From the NCBI GenBank assembly GCA_964470965.1, contig CAYYIS010000018.1, forward strand, positions 1 through 64,000: 64,000 nt of DNA, in the 5' to 3' direction. The notes under the pieces are model-generated. The model saw only the letters and a list, made by a program, of their open reading frames with translations. It was not told where the DNA came from and ran no database searches. Below, in pieces: positions 8,742 through 17,976 of the stretch (the first letter of the stretch is position 1; each line of letters begins with the position of its first letter). The DNA is from CAYYIS01 sp964470965 (GTDB taxonomy: Bacteria; JAAXHH01; JABIQT01). The position numbers and the translations under genes are program-made.

Positions 8742-9527
8742 TTATGCTTCCCGAATTTCCACCGACCGTTCCAGCAATCCCTTCAAGCGGCCAGACAACT
8801 TTTCATAGACATCTCTTTTTACCAGTGGCCATGAATCAGGGGAACGATGGATAAACGACGGAATGTAGGCAATATTGGCGCCCATACGGTGGCGGTCCAA
8901 CGAGGTGTTGGGACCGTTGCGGTGCCAGGTGGCGCCATGCCAGATCAAGACAGATCCCTTTGAGCCGGTAATGGCGATTTCCTCTGACTCGTCTCCCTTC
9001 CGTGGCATCCTGCCGGATAGATGTGACCCTGGCACCATCCGTGTGGCGCCGTTGTCTTCTGTGAAATCCGTCAGCATCCACATGGTCTGCAGTAACATGG
9101 GCCAGGGTGGGTAGGGCTCCGGCACCGTTCCAAGTGGCCAGTCGGCGTGGAGATCCCCGGGAGCGGATCCCGGCTGACACCACATCATGGCGACATTGTT
9201 GGCCAGATAGATTGGCGGACTCAGGAAATGTTCGGCGACCCGGAGCACCAGCGGATGTGCACAGATCTGCGCCAGTTCCGGGATATGATTCAGGGAACCT
9301 TCCATCTTCACGTACCCACCGTCCTGTGGCATCAGGTGACGGGCACATTGCTCGATTCGGTCTGCCGAGTCCGGATCGAGCAACTTCTCAAGGACGTAAT
9401 AACCCCTGGCTTCGATATGCGCAATGCAGGATTCGATACCATTCAAAACATGGACCTCCGGGCACACCGTTTTTATTTCGGTCTGGTGTATCATGATAAA
9501 TTCACATATTATGTTGACAATCATCAA
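8742..9527 (-). CDS. Phytanoyl-CoA dioxygenase (PhyH) family protein
   Basis: 261 residues, usual size. The Fe(II) facial triad is visible: LHADW supplies His and Asp, and WHGATWHRNG carries the distal His. PGSHLSG after the triad is typical of PhyH/ectoine-hydroxylase-like 2-oxoglutarate dioxygenases. ATG 9494 (MIHQTEIK) is an alternative start; neither has a clear ribosome site. It is divergent from the amidohydrolase at 9566, so the 38-bp gap and the 5' ends may share control. Substrate unknown; PhyH genes are repeated elsewhere in the window. Confidence 0.85.
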   Translation of the reverse strand: MMIVNIICEFIMIHQTEIKTVCPEVHVLNGIESCIAHIEARGYYVLEKLLDPDSADRIEQCARHLMPQDGGYVKMEGSLNHIPELAQICAHPLVLRVAEHFLSPPIYLANNVAMMWCQPGSAPGDLHADWPLGTVPEPYPPWPMLLQTMWMLTDFTEDNGATRMVPGSHLSGRMPRKGDESEEIAITGSKGSVLIWHGATWHRNGPNTSLDRHRMGANIAYIPSFIHRSPDSWPLVKRDVYEKLSGRLKGLLERSVEIREA

Positions 9528-9565
9528 TGATAACAGGCCGGCATTAAAACGTAAAGGAGCTTTTC

Positions 9566-10867
9566 ATGTCTACAGATCTCAGCAGGCATATCGAAACTAC
9601 GCCCCTGATCGACACCCACGAGCACTTGCGGTCCGAACAGGACTGGCTGGAAGACGGGCCGGACATTCTACAGGACCTGTTCGGCAACTATGTGACTGCG
9701 GATCTCACCGTTGCAGGTGCTACCGAGGAAGACATACAGATGTTGTTCGACACGTCCAACCCGGACCTTGCCGCCCGGTTCGAGCCAATTCGGAAGGCTT
9801 GGGAAGCGGTGCAGTTTACCGGATACGGTGAGGCGGTTCGGAATTTGGCGGAGCAAATATACCAGATGAGTCCGATATCCGCTGAAGCATTACCGCAGGC
9901 CCAGGAGCGGCTGACTGAACTTAGAAAGCCGGGCACGCGCCTGGGCCTTCTGAACCGGGGCGCCAACCTGGACCACGTGCAGACCGACAACTTCGTGTGG
10001 GCCTGCGGGCCGGATGAATCCGGTCGTGACTTCTTCATGTACGATCTGTCATGGGTGAATTTCTGCAACGGGGACATCAGGCGCGAGGATCTCGCGAAGG
10101 AGACGGGTGTAGAGGTCACCTCATTGGAAGACCTCCGCCAGGCTATGTCCCGTCTGTTCGAGATGTACGCGCCGTACGCCATTGCGGTCAAGTCGCAGCA
10201 TGCCTACAGCAGAACCCTATGCTGGGAAGAACGTACGGAGACCGAGGCCAGCGGTGCCCTGTCACGAACCCTGGAGAATCCGGATAACGTTTCCGAAGAA
10301 GACCGGCTCTGCCTGGGTGACTGGTGCCTGGCACGTGGCGTAGAACATGCGATCGAGCATAACCTGCCGTTCAAAATCCACACCGGATACTACGCCGGTC
10401 ACAGCCGGATGCCGGTAGACCGGATAAAAGGCGGCAACCTGTGCGGGCTTCTGAACAAGTATCTGGATGCCCGGTTCGTCCTGATGCACATTGCCTATCC
10501 GTACAGCGATGAGATGGTTGCCATCGCCAAGCATTACCCGAATGTCTGGGTAGACCTGTGCTGGGCCTGGTCCATCGATCCGTTCAGTTCCTGTGACTTT
10601 GTGCGGCGGTTCATCCATGCGGTGCCGTGCAACAAACTGTTCGCCTTCGGCGGAGATACCATGTGGCCGACCAGCGCCGTGGGCTATGCCATACAGGCCC
10701 GAAAATGGCTGACTCGTGCCCTGGAGGCGGAGGTTGTGAGCGGTGATATGACCGAACGACAGGCCATAGATACAGCCACCAGGCTGATGCAGCAAAACCA
10801 ACGCGATTGTTTTGACATTGACGGAACCCGCCAGGCTATTGCTGATGCGCCGGCGGCGGCTTCGTGA
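9566..10867 (+). CDS. Amidohydrolase-superfamily (amidohydrolase 2) protein
   Basis: 433 residues, preceded by AAAGGAG. The first metal motif is IDTHEHL (His-x-His), then KIHTGYYAGH, VLMHIAYPY and FAFGGDTMWP, matching the His-x-His, His, His and Asp ligands of the TIM-barrel amidohydrolase fold. The length and the long inserted helical region resemble uronate-isomerase-like or other members that act on sugar acids or cyclic amides. The reaction is not predictable from sequence. Confidence 0.82.
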   Translation: MSTDLSRHIETTPLIDTHEHLRSEQDWLEDGPDILQDLFGNYVTADLTVAGATEEDIQMLFDTSNPDLAARFEPIRKAWEAVQFTGYGEAVRNLAEQIYQMSPISAEALPQAQERLTELRKPGTRLGLLNRGANLDHVQTDNFVWACGPDESGRDFFMYDLSWVNFCNGDIRREDLAKETGVEVTSLEDLRQAMSRLFEMYAPYAIAVKSQHAYSRTLCWEERTETEASGALSRTLENPDNVSEEDRLCLGDWCLARGVEHAIEHNLPFKIHTGYYAGHSRMPVDRIKGGNLCGLLNKYLDARFVLMHIAYPYSDEMVAIAKHYPNVWVDLCWAWSIDPFSSCDFVRRFIHAVPCNKLFAFGGDTMWPTSAVGYAIQARKWLTRALEAEVVSGDMTERQAIDTATRLMQQNQRDCFDIDGTRQAIADAPAAAS

Positions 10868-11184
10868 AACTGCTTCACAGAAATCCCCCGTTTTGCGGAG
10901 ATCGCTGGTGTATGCGGCCATGCGTGGCGACCGCGGCGCTTGTTTACGGCTATCCCGGAAATACAATCACATACCAGGCGGTTTCCGGCTCGCCCGAGCG
11001 ACGATTGCGCTTAAACATGCCGGGCACACCCGTCTTTGTGGCAAAATTTTTGGGTTCATGTAACCCAGGATGAATCAAAAATAAACCGTAAAACGCTTAG
11101 GACATTATGCAGTAAAAAGTGTCTTTTTTTAAGAAACTAAAGTAACCACCCTCAAGGCCTAACACAAATGAGGAGGCCTCTGAT
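10868..11184. other. Intergenic, leader of the HisC-like gene
   Basis: 317 bp with no convincing reading frame. The last 60 bp are AT-rich and end in ATGAGGAGGCCTC before the ATG at 11185, giving a good ribosome site. I see no terminator or operator. Confidence 0.5.
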
Positions 11185-12417
11185 ATGCAATTCCCTGATG
11201 AAATATCCCGTATTGCACTGTCCAGAAGACAATTTCTAAAAACCTCGGCCATAGGCAGCCTGGGCGCGGCGGCGCTTTCTTCCGCTCCCGAATCCATGGC
11301 AAAAGCGCTGGCCCTGGGTATCTCCGACCCCGGCGAACAAGTTGACGGGATACCCTCGGGCATCGCCCGCCTCAATTTCAATGAAAACCCCCTTGGTCCC
11401 TCTCCCAAAGCAATTGAAGCCATTCGGACACATCTGCACGACATAAATCGATTCGGCATCAACGCGAGCGACTTGTTCAAGGGACTGAACCGCATGGCCG
11501 GTGTGGATTATTCGGATCTGGACCTTCACAAAAGGGAAGATCAGGACAAGATGTGGAAGCGGAACAGGGTGTACCTCAGCGACGGTTCCGGCAATCTGCT
11601 CCGTGCCGCGGCATTTGCCTGCCTTCGTAACGGGGGCGAAGTTATCGAGGCGAATCCGGGGTACGGCAATGTGAGCGAACACGCGAGTTACATGGTCGAC
11701 GAACTTGGCATGGACGTGAAAGTAAACCGCGTCCCACTGACCTCTGAATTCCGGCACGATCTGGACGCCATGCATAAGGAGGTCAACGACCGCACCAAGC
11801 TGGTGGTGGTGACCAACCCCAATAATCCGACCGGTACGGTCGTTCCCAGAGCGGATCTGGAGCAATTTATCGCCAGTATGCCGGACCATGTAACGGTCTT
11901 GGTGGATGAAGCGTATATGGACTATGTCAAGGAACCAGGGTATAAGAGCATGGGCGACGTGGCAGTGTCCCGGCCGAATGTACTGGTGACCCGTACATTT
12001 TCTATAATATACGGCCTGCCGGGAGTGCGGGTGGGTTACGCGCTGGCAGTTCCGGAAACACTGAAAAATTTCTGGGTATACACCTGTTTCCCCTCATCGA
12101 TTGCCCTCCATGCCGCTACCGCTGCCCTGGAGGATACGGGTCATGTCGCCGCTACCAGGCAGATGACGTGGGAAGGGAGAGACTATCTGTACCGCGAGCT
12201 GGACGCCATGGGGTTGTCCTACGTACGCACAGAGTCTAATTTTATGCTTGTCGAAGTGGGTGATGCGGAAGAGATCACCAGGAAACTGGCACGTCTAAAC
12301 GTGTATGTCCGCAATGCCGACCGCACCTGGAAAGTGAACAATCACGTCCGTGTGTCCATTGGAACGAGGGAAGAAAACCAATCTTTCATCACTGCGCTTC
12401 GGCAGGTTTCCGCATAA
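11185..12417 (+). CDS. Tat-exported HisC-like class I/II aminotransferase lacking the PLP lysine
   Basis: 410 residues. The N terminus SRRQFLKTSAIGSLGAAAL is a twin-arginine signal, so the protein is exported folded. The rest follows histidinol-phosphate aminotransferases: LNFNENPLGP, NPNNPTGT, DEAYMDY, and a C-terminal Arg region (NHVRVSIGT). The lysine that forms the Schiff base with PLP normally lies in TFSK-x-YGL-x-G; here it reads TFSIIYGLPG, with Ile274 (codon 12004-12006, ATA). AAA to ATA is one base, so an error is possible; if real, the protein cannot work as a normal transaminase. It stands alone, with no his genes near. Confidence 0.85.
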   Translation: MQFPDEISRIALSRRQFLKTSAIGSLGAAALSSAPESMAKALALGISDPGEQVDGIPSGIARLNFNENPLGPSPKAIEAIRTHLHDINRFGINASDLFKGLNRMAGVDYSDLDLHKREDQDKMWKRNRVYLSDGSGNLLRAAAFACLRNGGEVIEANPGYGNVSEHASYMVDELGMDVKVNRVPLTSEFRHDLDAMHKEVNDRTKLVVVTNPNNPTGTVVPRADLEQFIASMPDHVTVLVDEAYMDYVKEPGYKSMGDVAVSRPNVLVTRTFSIIYGLPGVRVGYALAVPETLKNFWVYTCFPSSIALHAATAALEDTGHVAATRQMTWEGRDYLYRELDAMGLSYVRTESNFMLVEVGDAEEITRKLARLNVYVRNADRTWKVNNHVRVSIGTREENQSFITALRQVSA

Positions 12418-13143
12418 TTCCTCTTGTGAAGATGTCCGTGGGTCGTGCCAAATTTTAGTAGCGCGGACACAAGAGCGCGACGCTGGAATACCATTGCCGT
12501 GGTTTACGTATGCGTAGGTGGTCCTAGGCACCTGTTGAAGACAACAGGTACACCGCCAGGAAAACCGGAAATATCAGGCCATTGCATGCGGCCCGTCCAT
12601 GGGCGGAGAACGCGATCAACGGGGCATCTGCATCCGAGTCACACTGTTCGAAACCCTGCCGGATAGGAAAGATAACCTTGAATTTCGCATCTCACCTTGT
12701 TATAATAAATCTCGTAGTGTAAGGCGATGGGTGACAAAGTTCATCCCACGGGGCAGGGTGCACCGTATTCCGTGTTCGGGAGACTGAATACCACTTGTTG
12801 CAGATAGGTTGGCGGGACCGATATCACTTTTGCCCGTTGTTTGACCCTCCTGTTCCGTAACCAGTAGTCTTTCTTTCCAGGCGTTGATGTCACCCAGGTC
12901 ATTCGGGGTTCTGGCGTGCGAAAGATTTACAGGCAATCCGGATTTAAGGCCCGAACCAATAACCTCAACAAGCCATCTGCCTGTGAGTGACGGGCGGACA
13001 GTGCCCTGGTCCTTGTGTGGGTACGGGAGCGCTGGGATTACGGTCTGTAGGTAGATGCCGCCCCAACGCAACCTCGCAGATATTTTCGATTTGGCAGGCG
13101 GGTGCGTGCTGCTGATGAAGTCCAACCACTGGTGGAAAATACA
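12418..13143. other. Long intergenic stretch, no gene recognised
   Basis: About 725 bp. Frames on both strands (the longest, about 140 codons, on the minus strand at 12700-13125) have no motif, hydrophobic segment or ribosome site that I can support. It may hold a decayed gene. No direct repeat or insertion-sequence end is evident. Confidence 0.45.
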
Positions 13144-14004
13144 ATGAGAAAATCACAGCATTGCTTCGTGTTGGTTGTATGCCTGTCGATCTGCCTGTTT
13201 GCGATTCCGGTGGAGGGACTCGGGCAGGATCAACCGTACCGTATCATGATAGCCAACGACGACGGGTTCGATTCTCCAGGCGTTACGATGTTATACGACG
13301 AACTCATGACCATGGTCAATACGGAAGTGATGATAGTCGCGCCCGACAAGAACTACAGCGGAGCCGGACACTGGGTTATGCTCCGGGATCCGTTTACGGT
13401 GACACCTATCAGACGCGACGGGAATGTCATCGGTTACAACGTCAACGTCCCACCCGCCTCCTGCGTTACCATCGGCATCCAGGAGTTGATGGATCCCAAA
13501 CCCGACCTGGTCATATCGGGCATCAACCGGGGGGCCAACGCCGGGCTTGTCACGCCCAGTTCCGGTACCGTCGCGGGTGCCCGGGAAGGCGCTATGAACG
13601 GGGTCCCTTCGATCGCCGTATCGCTCAACCGTCCGAGCAGTCGGGGTGTCGCGCTCGACTTCCGTCGAGCTGCCGAATACACACGTAAAGTGGTGGAGAT
13701 GATCAGGGGTACTTCCATGCCTCATGGCGTATTCCTTAATATCAACATTCCCTCTCAGGATGTGGATATTAAAGGCATTCGCATCACCCGTCAGAGCCTG
13801 AGGGATCTGGGGTTTCGCTATGTTAACCAGACCAGCCCGTTCGGCCGGGAACTTTACTGGCAGACCCGATCCCGGGATCTTTCGGTCGCCGAAGAAGGAA
13901 CCGACGAGTGGGCGATGATTAACGGCTATGTCTCCATCACACCGTTCACCATAGACCAGACCGTCAGGGTGGAAGTCCCGGCACTGAGCGAACTGAAAGA
14001 ATAA
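13144..14004 (+). CDS. surE: SurE-family 5'-nucleotidase with signal peptide
   Basis: 286 residues from ATG 13144. SurE motifs are complete: IANDDGFDSPG, SGINRGAN-G and SGTVAGAREG, which build the metal-dependent nucleotidase site. The N terminus (MRKSQHCF, hydrophobic core, then EGLGQ) is a signal peptide, whereas classical SurE is cytoplasmic, so this copy probably acts in the periplasm. It ends 5 bp before the EpmA-like gene, forming a likely operon. In many genomes cytoplasmic surE sits beside pcm; that is not the case here. Confidence 0.88.
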   Translation: MRKSQHCFVLVVCLSICLFAIPVEGLGQDQPYRIMIANDDGFDSPGVTMLYDELMTMVNTEVMIVAPDKNYSGAGHWVMLRDPFTVTPIRRDGNVIGYNVNVPPASCVTIGIQELMDPKPDLVISGINRGANAGLVTPSSGTVAGAREGAMNGVPSIAVSLNRPSSRGVALDFRRAAEYTRKVVEMIRGTSMPHGVFLNINIPSQDVDIKGIRITRQSLRDLGFRYVNQTSPFGRELYWQTRSRDLSVAEEGTDEWAMINGYVSITPFTIDQTVRVEVPALSELKE

Positions 14005-14009
14005 CACCG

Positions 14010-15344
14010 TTGTCCCGCACAGACAGATTGAACCAGCTGGGTGTCGAACTGTACCCTGCCGGCAGTGGGCGCACCCACACGATCACCGAAGCCCTATCGG
14101 TCAGCCGCAAATCCGGTAACTGCATTATCGCTGGACGCTTGGTGACGGTCGATGTTGACGCAGGTATCGGAACTCTCCGGGATGCTTCGGGAAGCGCATC
14201 GCTACGACTTCACTCCGATTCCGATGTACGTTCGCAAAGCCTTTTTAAAGAATTGATCGCCGGAGACATTGTCGAGTGCCGGGTCGTTACGGAATGTGAT
14301 GCGATTCAAATACGTGATCTGCGGCTGCTCGTTCCATCGTATCGTACTTTTCCGGAGCATATACCGGATTCGGCTGTAACATTAAAATCGAACATCCTTA
14401 AATACACCGCACAGTTTTTCGATGAACACGGGTTTCTCGGAGTGGATACCCCCTACTTTATGGCGGAACCGGACCTAACACCGGGTATCACCTCTTTTAA
14501 AACCGAATTTCATGACCCGGCCGGACGCGCCATCTCGTACTATCTCCAGACATCCCCTGAACATTACATGAAGCGGCTGCTGGCGCTGGGGTATGAAAAT
14601 ATATATCAGATCTGTCGCTTTTTCAGGGACGGCGAACGGTATGCTACACATCATCCGGAGTTCGTCGGTCTGGAATGGTACCAGGCCTATAGTGATTATC
14701 GCTCCGTTATGCAGACCATGGAAGAATATATTGCTTCCCTGGCCGTCTCGCTCCACGGCGAATCGCTCATCACATACCAGGGCAGGACGATCGACTTGAC
14801 GCCCCCCTGGACACGGACAACCGTGCGTGATTTAATATTGGAACATGCCGGCATCGACCTGAAACACAACTGGACGCTCGAAAGCTTCAAAAAATGCGTC
14901 GCCGCACGAGATGTGGAAGTTTCTGAAGATGATACCTGGGAAGACGTGTTCCACAGGCTGTTTCTGAAGAAGATCGAGTCGAACCTTCCCCACGACCGTC
15001 CGATCATTCTCACCGAATATCCGGTGTGTATGCCTTCCCTGGCAAGGTGTACGGAAGAAGACGACAGATTTGTAGAACGGTTTGAACTGTATATCGGGGG
15101 GCTGGAGCTGGCCAACGCATTCACGGAACTCAATGATCCGGAAGAGCAACGCACCCGGTTTACCGAACAACTTCCGGGCGAACAAGCCCGCGGATATGAC
15201 GGCGGTGTCGACGAAGCGTTTCTTGCCGCACTGGAATATGGCATGCCCCCGGCCGCCGGCATCGCACTCGGTCTGGACCGGCTTACCATGCTGTTTGCAG
15301 ATACGACCTCTATAGATGATGTGATAGCTTTCCGAAACTTTTGA
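14010..15344 (+). CDS. Class II lysyl-tRNA synthetase-like protein (EpmA/GenX type with OB domain)
   Basis: 444 residues from TTG 14010, 5 bp after surE. Residues 1-110 resemble the OB-fold anticodon domain of LysRS; the rest is a class II catalytic core with motif 2 FRDGERYATHHPEF and motif 3 GIALGLDRLTML. The ending SIDDVIAFRNF and the LANAFTELNDPEEQ block match EpmA (EF-P beta-lysylation) closely. EpmA usually lacks the OB domain and is about 325 residues, while LysRS is about 500, so this is an intermediate form. It could modify elongation factor P or be a short LysRS. No epmB or efp is in the window. Confidence 0.75.
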   Translation: MSRTDRLNQLGVELYPAGSGRTHTITEALSVSRKSGNCIIAGRLVTVDVDAGIGTLRDASGSASLRLHSDSDVRSQSLFKELIAGDIVECRVVTECDAIQIRDLRLLVPSYRTFPEHIPDSAVTLKSNILKYTAQFFDEHGFLGVDTPYFMAEPDLTPGITSFKTEFHDPAGRAISYYLQTSPEHYMKRLLALGYENIYQICRFFRDGERYATHHPEFVGLEWYQAYSDYRSVMQTMEEYIASLAVSLHGESLITYQGRTIDLTPPWTRTTVRDLILEHAGIDLKHNWTLESFKKCVAARDVEVSEDDTWEDVFHRLFLKKIESNLPHDRPIILTEYPVCMPSLARCTEEDDRFVERFELYIGGLELANAFTELNDPEEQRTRFTEQLPGEQARGYDGGVDEAFLAALEYGMPPAAGIALGLDRLTMLFADTTSIDDVIAFRNF

Positions 15345-15361
15345 TAAGGAGGAAGGAAAAT

Positions 15362-16387
15362 ATGAAAGCCTTGATGTACCTGGGCACACGAAACATGGAG
15401 ATACAGACCATTCCCGATCCGCCTGTAACACCCGGTGAAGTCGTACTGAAAGTCGGCGCCTCGAGCATCTGTGGGTCGGACCTGCACGGGTTTCTGGGTA
15501 AGAGCGCCAAACGGGTCCCACCTCTTGTTATGGGGCATGAGTTTACGGGCGAGGTGGTGGAAACCGGTGCAGGCAAAAACCATCTGGCTGTGGGTGACCG
15601 CGTCACGGTCAATCCCATTATTTCCTGCGGTCAGTGCCCTTCCTGCATAAAAGGCCGCATGAACATATGCCCCACGCGCAAGGTTATCGGCATCGACCGC
15701 ACGGGCGCCTTCGCAAACTACGTGGCGGTACCCGCGCAAACCTGTTTCAAGCTGCCGGATCATGTGGACGACCTTTCCGGCAGCATGGTCGAATCGCTGT
15801 CCAACGCCATTCATATCTTCGATCGCAGTCTGCAGGGCATGGTTGACAGCGTGGCGATCATCGGCGCCGGAACCCAGGGTTTGCTGGCGCTTCAGGTAGC
15901 GTCACTAATCGGTGCCCAGAAGACCATAATCACCGACATGGTACCGTCCAGATTGGAAATGGCGGAATTCTTCGGCGCCACGCATCCGGTCAACGTGGGC
16001 AACACTGACGCTGTCGAAGCGGTTATGGAGATCACAGGAGGAGCGGGGGTGGACCTGGTTGTGGAGGCGGTCGGCCATGTAGAGACGCAATCGCAGACCG
16101 TCGACATGCTGAAAGTGGGTGGAGAAGCCGTCCTGCTAGGGCTGGGCGCCGAGTCGAAAATACCGCTCGACGGCCTGGCGATCGTCAACAAGGAGCTTAC
16201 GGTGCGTGGCACCTATGCTTACAATCCTCCTGATTTTGCGAGATCGCTTGACCTGATCGCCGGCGGCAAAATAGACGTGGCATCCATGGTCGTGTCCAAA
16301 GGGTTGGAACAGGGAGCGGAGATGTTTGAAACGCTGGTGGACCGGCCTGGGGATCTTATCAAGGTAGCGCTGGTACCGGAAGAATAG
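15362..16387 (+). CDS. Zinc-dependent alcohol dehydrogenase (sorbitol/galactitol-phosphate type)
   Basis: 341 residues from ATG 15362 behind AAGGAGGAAGG. Cys37 (SICGSD), His59-Glu60 (GHE) bind catalytic zinc; Cys89, Cys92, Cys95, Cys103 bind structural zinc; GAGTQG starts the Rossmann fold. It follows the EpmA-like gene by 17 bp and is likely co-transcribed with surE. It is about the same size and layout as the dehydrogenase at 7023-8048, but the sequences differ clearly. Confidence 0.87.
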   Translation: MKALMYLGTRNMEIQTIPDPPVTPGEVVLKVGASSICGSDLHGFLGKSAKRVPPLVMGHEFTGEVVETGAGKNHLAVGDRVTVNPIISCGQCPSCIKGRMNICPTRKVIGIDRTGAFANYVAVPAQTCFKLPDHVDDLSGSMVESLSNAIHIFDRSLQGMVDSVAIIGAGTQGLLALQVASLIGAQKTIITDMVPSRLEMAEFFGATHPVNVGNTDAVEAVMEITGGAGVDLVVEAVGHVETQSQTVDMLKVGGEAVLLGLGAESKIPLDGLAIVNKELTVRGTYAYNPPDFARSLDLIAGGKIDVASMVVSKGLEQGAEMFETLVDRPGDLIKVALVPEE

Positions 16388-16499
16388 GATAGGCCTGAAT
16401 CCCCCAGACGAAACTCCTGGCCGGATACATAACGACCGGGGGGGGCACCGTCATCAATAGGGTCTTATTTTCCTGATCAAGTGTCCTGCCCGTTTTATT

Positions 16500-17072
16500 C
16501 TACAACACGTTTTGTGTTTGATCAGACACCATCCGGTCGTACCGGTTCTTATCCGCTTCGTACACTTCCCGTGCGATGAGCGCATCACGATCCATAGCGT
16601 GGTCTACGGCAAGGATACCATTCAGGTGGTCTATCTCGTGCTGTAGGAGTTCGGCACGGGACCGGTCCACCTGGTCCCAACGCCGAGTTTGTCCGAGGTG
16701 ATCCTGCCACGACAACGTCAGGGAGGCCGCCCGGGACAGGCGGACCATGAGGAACGGGAAACTCATGCAGTCGTCCCAGAGCGAGAACCGCTCCTCACTT
16801 TCCCAGACGATCTCCGGATTGACAATCAGAAACGGCCCCTCGCCCAGGTCCATGGCGACCACCCGCTTTGTGACGCCGATCTGCGGGGCGGCGATGGCAC
16901 GGCCGAATCCGTGTTCCGCCCGGAATTGCTGTAGCACAAACATCAGCCGCCTGCCCTCCTTGATAAATCCCGGACACTCGAAATCAACGACTGGCTCACA
17001 GACCGCACGGAGTCCGGGATGGCCCAGCAGCAGGATCGGGTGCAGCTGATGTTTTGCGGGATGCTTGTCCAT
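16500..17072 (-). CDS. Divergent peptide deformylase-like protein
   Basis: 190 residues. Motif 3 QHEIDHLNG (His145-Glu146, His149) is canonical. Motif 1 reads GFGRAIAAPQIG instead of G-x-G-L-AAPQ, with extra residues before Gln64. Motif 2, normally EGCLS, reads WDDCMSFP, keeping the metal-binding Cys102. Deformylase chemistry is thus possible, but the altered pocket may change the substrate. It lies one base downstream of the dienelactone-hydrolase-like gene, not beside fmt as housekeeping def genes do, so I regard it as an accessory copy. Confidence 0.75.
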   Translation of the reverse strand: MDKHPAKHQLHPILLLGHPGLRAVCEPVVDFECPGFIKEGRRLMFVLQQFRAEHGFGRAIAAPQIGVTKRVVAMDLGEGPFLIVNPEIVWESEERFSLWDDCMSFPFLMVRLSRAASLTLSWQDHLGQTRRWDQVDRSRAELLQHEIDHLNGILAVDHAMDRDALIAREVYEADKNRYDRMVSDQTQNVL

Positions 17073-17073
17073 C

Positions 17074-17961
17074 TTACCTCAGCTTATTGTTGAAAAAAAC
17101 AATGGTCCGCTGCCATGCCAGATCGGCAGCGGGTTTGTCGTGGCGCGGTGTGGTGTCGTTATGGAATCCGTGATTCGCATTGGGATACATGTGCACCGTG
17201 TATTCCTTGTTGTTCTCTATCAACGCAGCCTCGAAATTGGGCCAGCCCGTGTTCACGCGAGTGTCCAAACCGGCATAATGTATCATAAGCGGCGCTTGGA
17301 TCGTGGGCACATCCTCATCATCAGGCTGAACGCCGTAGAACGGAACGGACGCACCCAGTTCCGGGATACGCACCGCCATCATGTTTGACACCCATCCGCC
17401 GAAACAGAACCCTACCACGCCCACCCTGCCGCTGCATTCCGGGTGCGATTTCAGATACGTATGGGCGGCGATGAAATCATCCAGCATCCCGTTACGGTCC
17501 CGCTCCCTCTGGAGTTTCCTGCCTTCGTCGTCCGTACCGGGATATCCGCCGAAGGGTGAGAGAGCATCCGGAGCCAGGGCTATGAATCCCGCGAGACCGG
17601 CCCTCCGAGCCACGTCCTCTATATAGGGATTGAGGCCCCGGTTTTCATGCACAACCACAATACCGGGTAGTTTTTCCTGATGATTCGCCGGGCGGGAAAG
17701 CAGGCCTTTTATGGTGCCACCGCCCTTGGGGGAGTCGTATTCGATATATTCCGATGACAACCTGGGATCCAGCGGCCCCACATGCTGCGCCAACGTATAG
17801 TCAGGAGACAGGAAATCGAAGATGGCGGTGGCGGTAAGTCCGGCGACCGCATACTTTGAGGCATGATGCAGGAACTCGCGGCGGTCGATCAGTCCGTGCA
17901 CATATTCGTCGAACAAATCGTAAACGCCCTGCTCCAGATCTTCAGCCTTTATCTCAGTCAT
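17074..17961 (-). CDS. Dienelactone hydrolase family protein with twin-arginine-like N terminus
   Basis: 295 residues. Nucleophile Cys186 in GFCFGG, Asp233 in GLDTRVN and His264 in NANHGFH form the dienelactone hydrolase triad. Residues 26-50 (DRREFL plus a hydrophobic stretch) look like a Tat signal set behind a 25-residue charged extension, so the protein may be periplasmic. Starts at ATG 17961; the next gene (deformylase-like) begins right after it. Confidence 0.83.
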   Translation of the reverse strand: MTEIKAEDLEQGVYDLFDEYVHGLIDRREFLHHASKYAVAGLTATAIFDFLSPDYTLAQHVGPLDPRLSSEYIEYDSPKGGGTIKGLLSRPANHQEKLPGIVVVHENRGLNPYIEDVARRAGLAGFIALAPDALSPFGGYPGTDDEGRKLQRERDRNGMLDDFIAAHTYLKSHPECSGRVGVVGFCFGGWVSNMMAVRIPELGASVPFYGVQPDDEDVPTIQAPLMIHYAGLDTRVNTGWPNFEAALIENNKEYTVHMYPNANHGFHNDTTPRHDKPAADLAWQRTIVFFNNKLR

Positions 17962-17976
17962 GTCATGACTCCTTGG

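Noticed and set aside
12700..13125. Minus-strand frame of about 140 codons
   Set aside because: No motif, signal or start context; it overlaps the surE leader.
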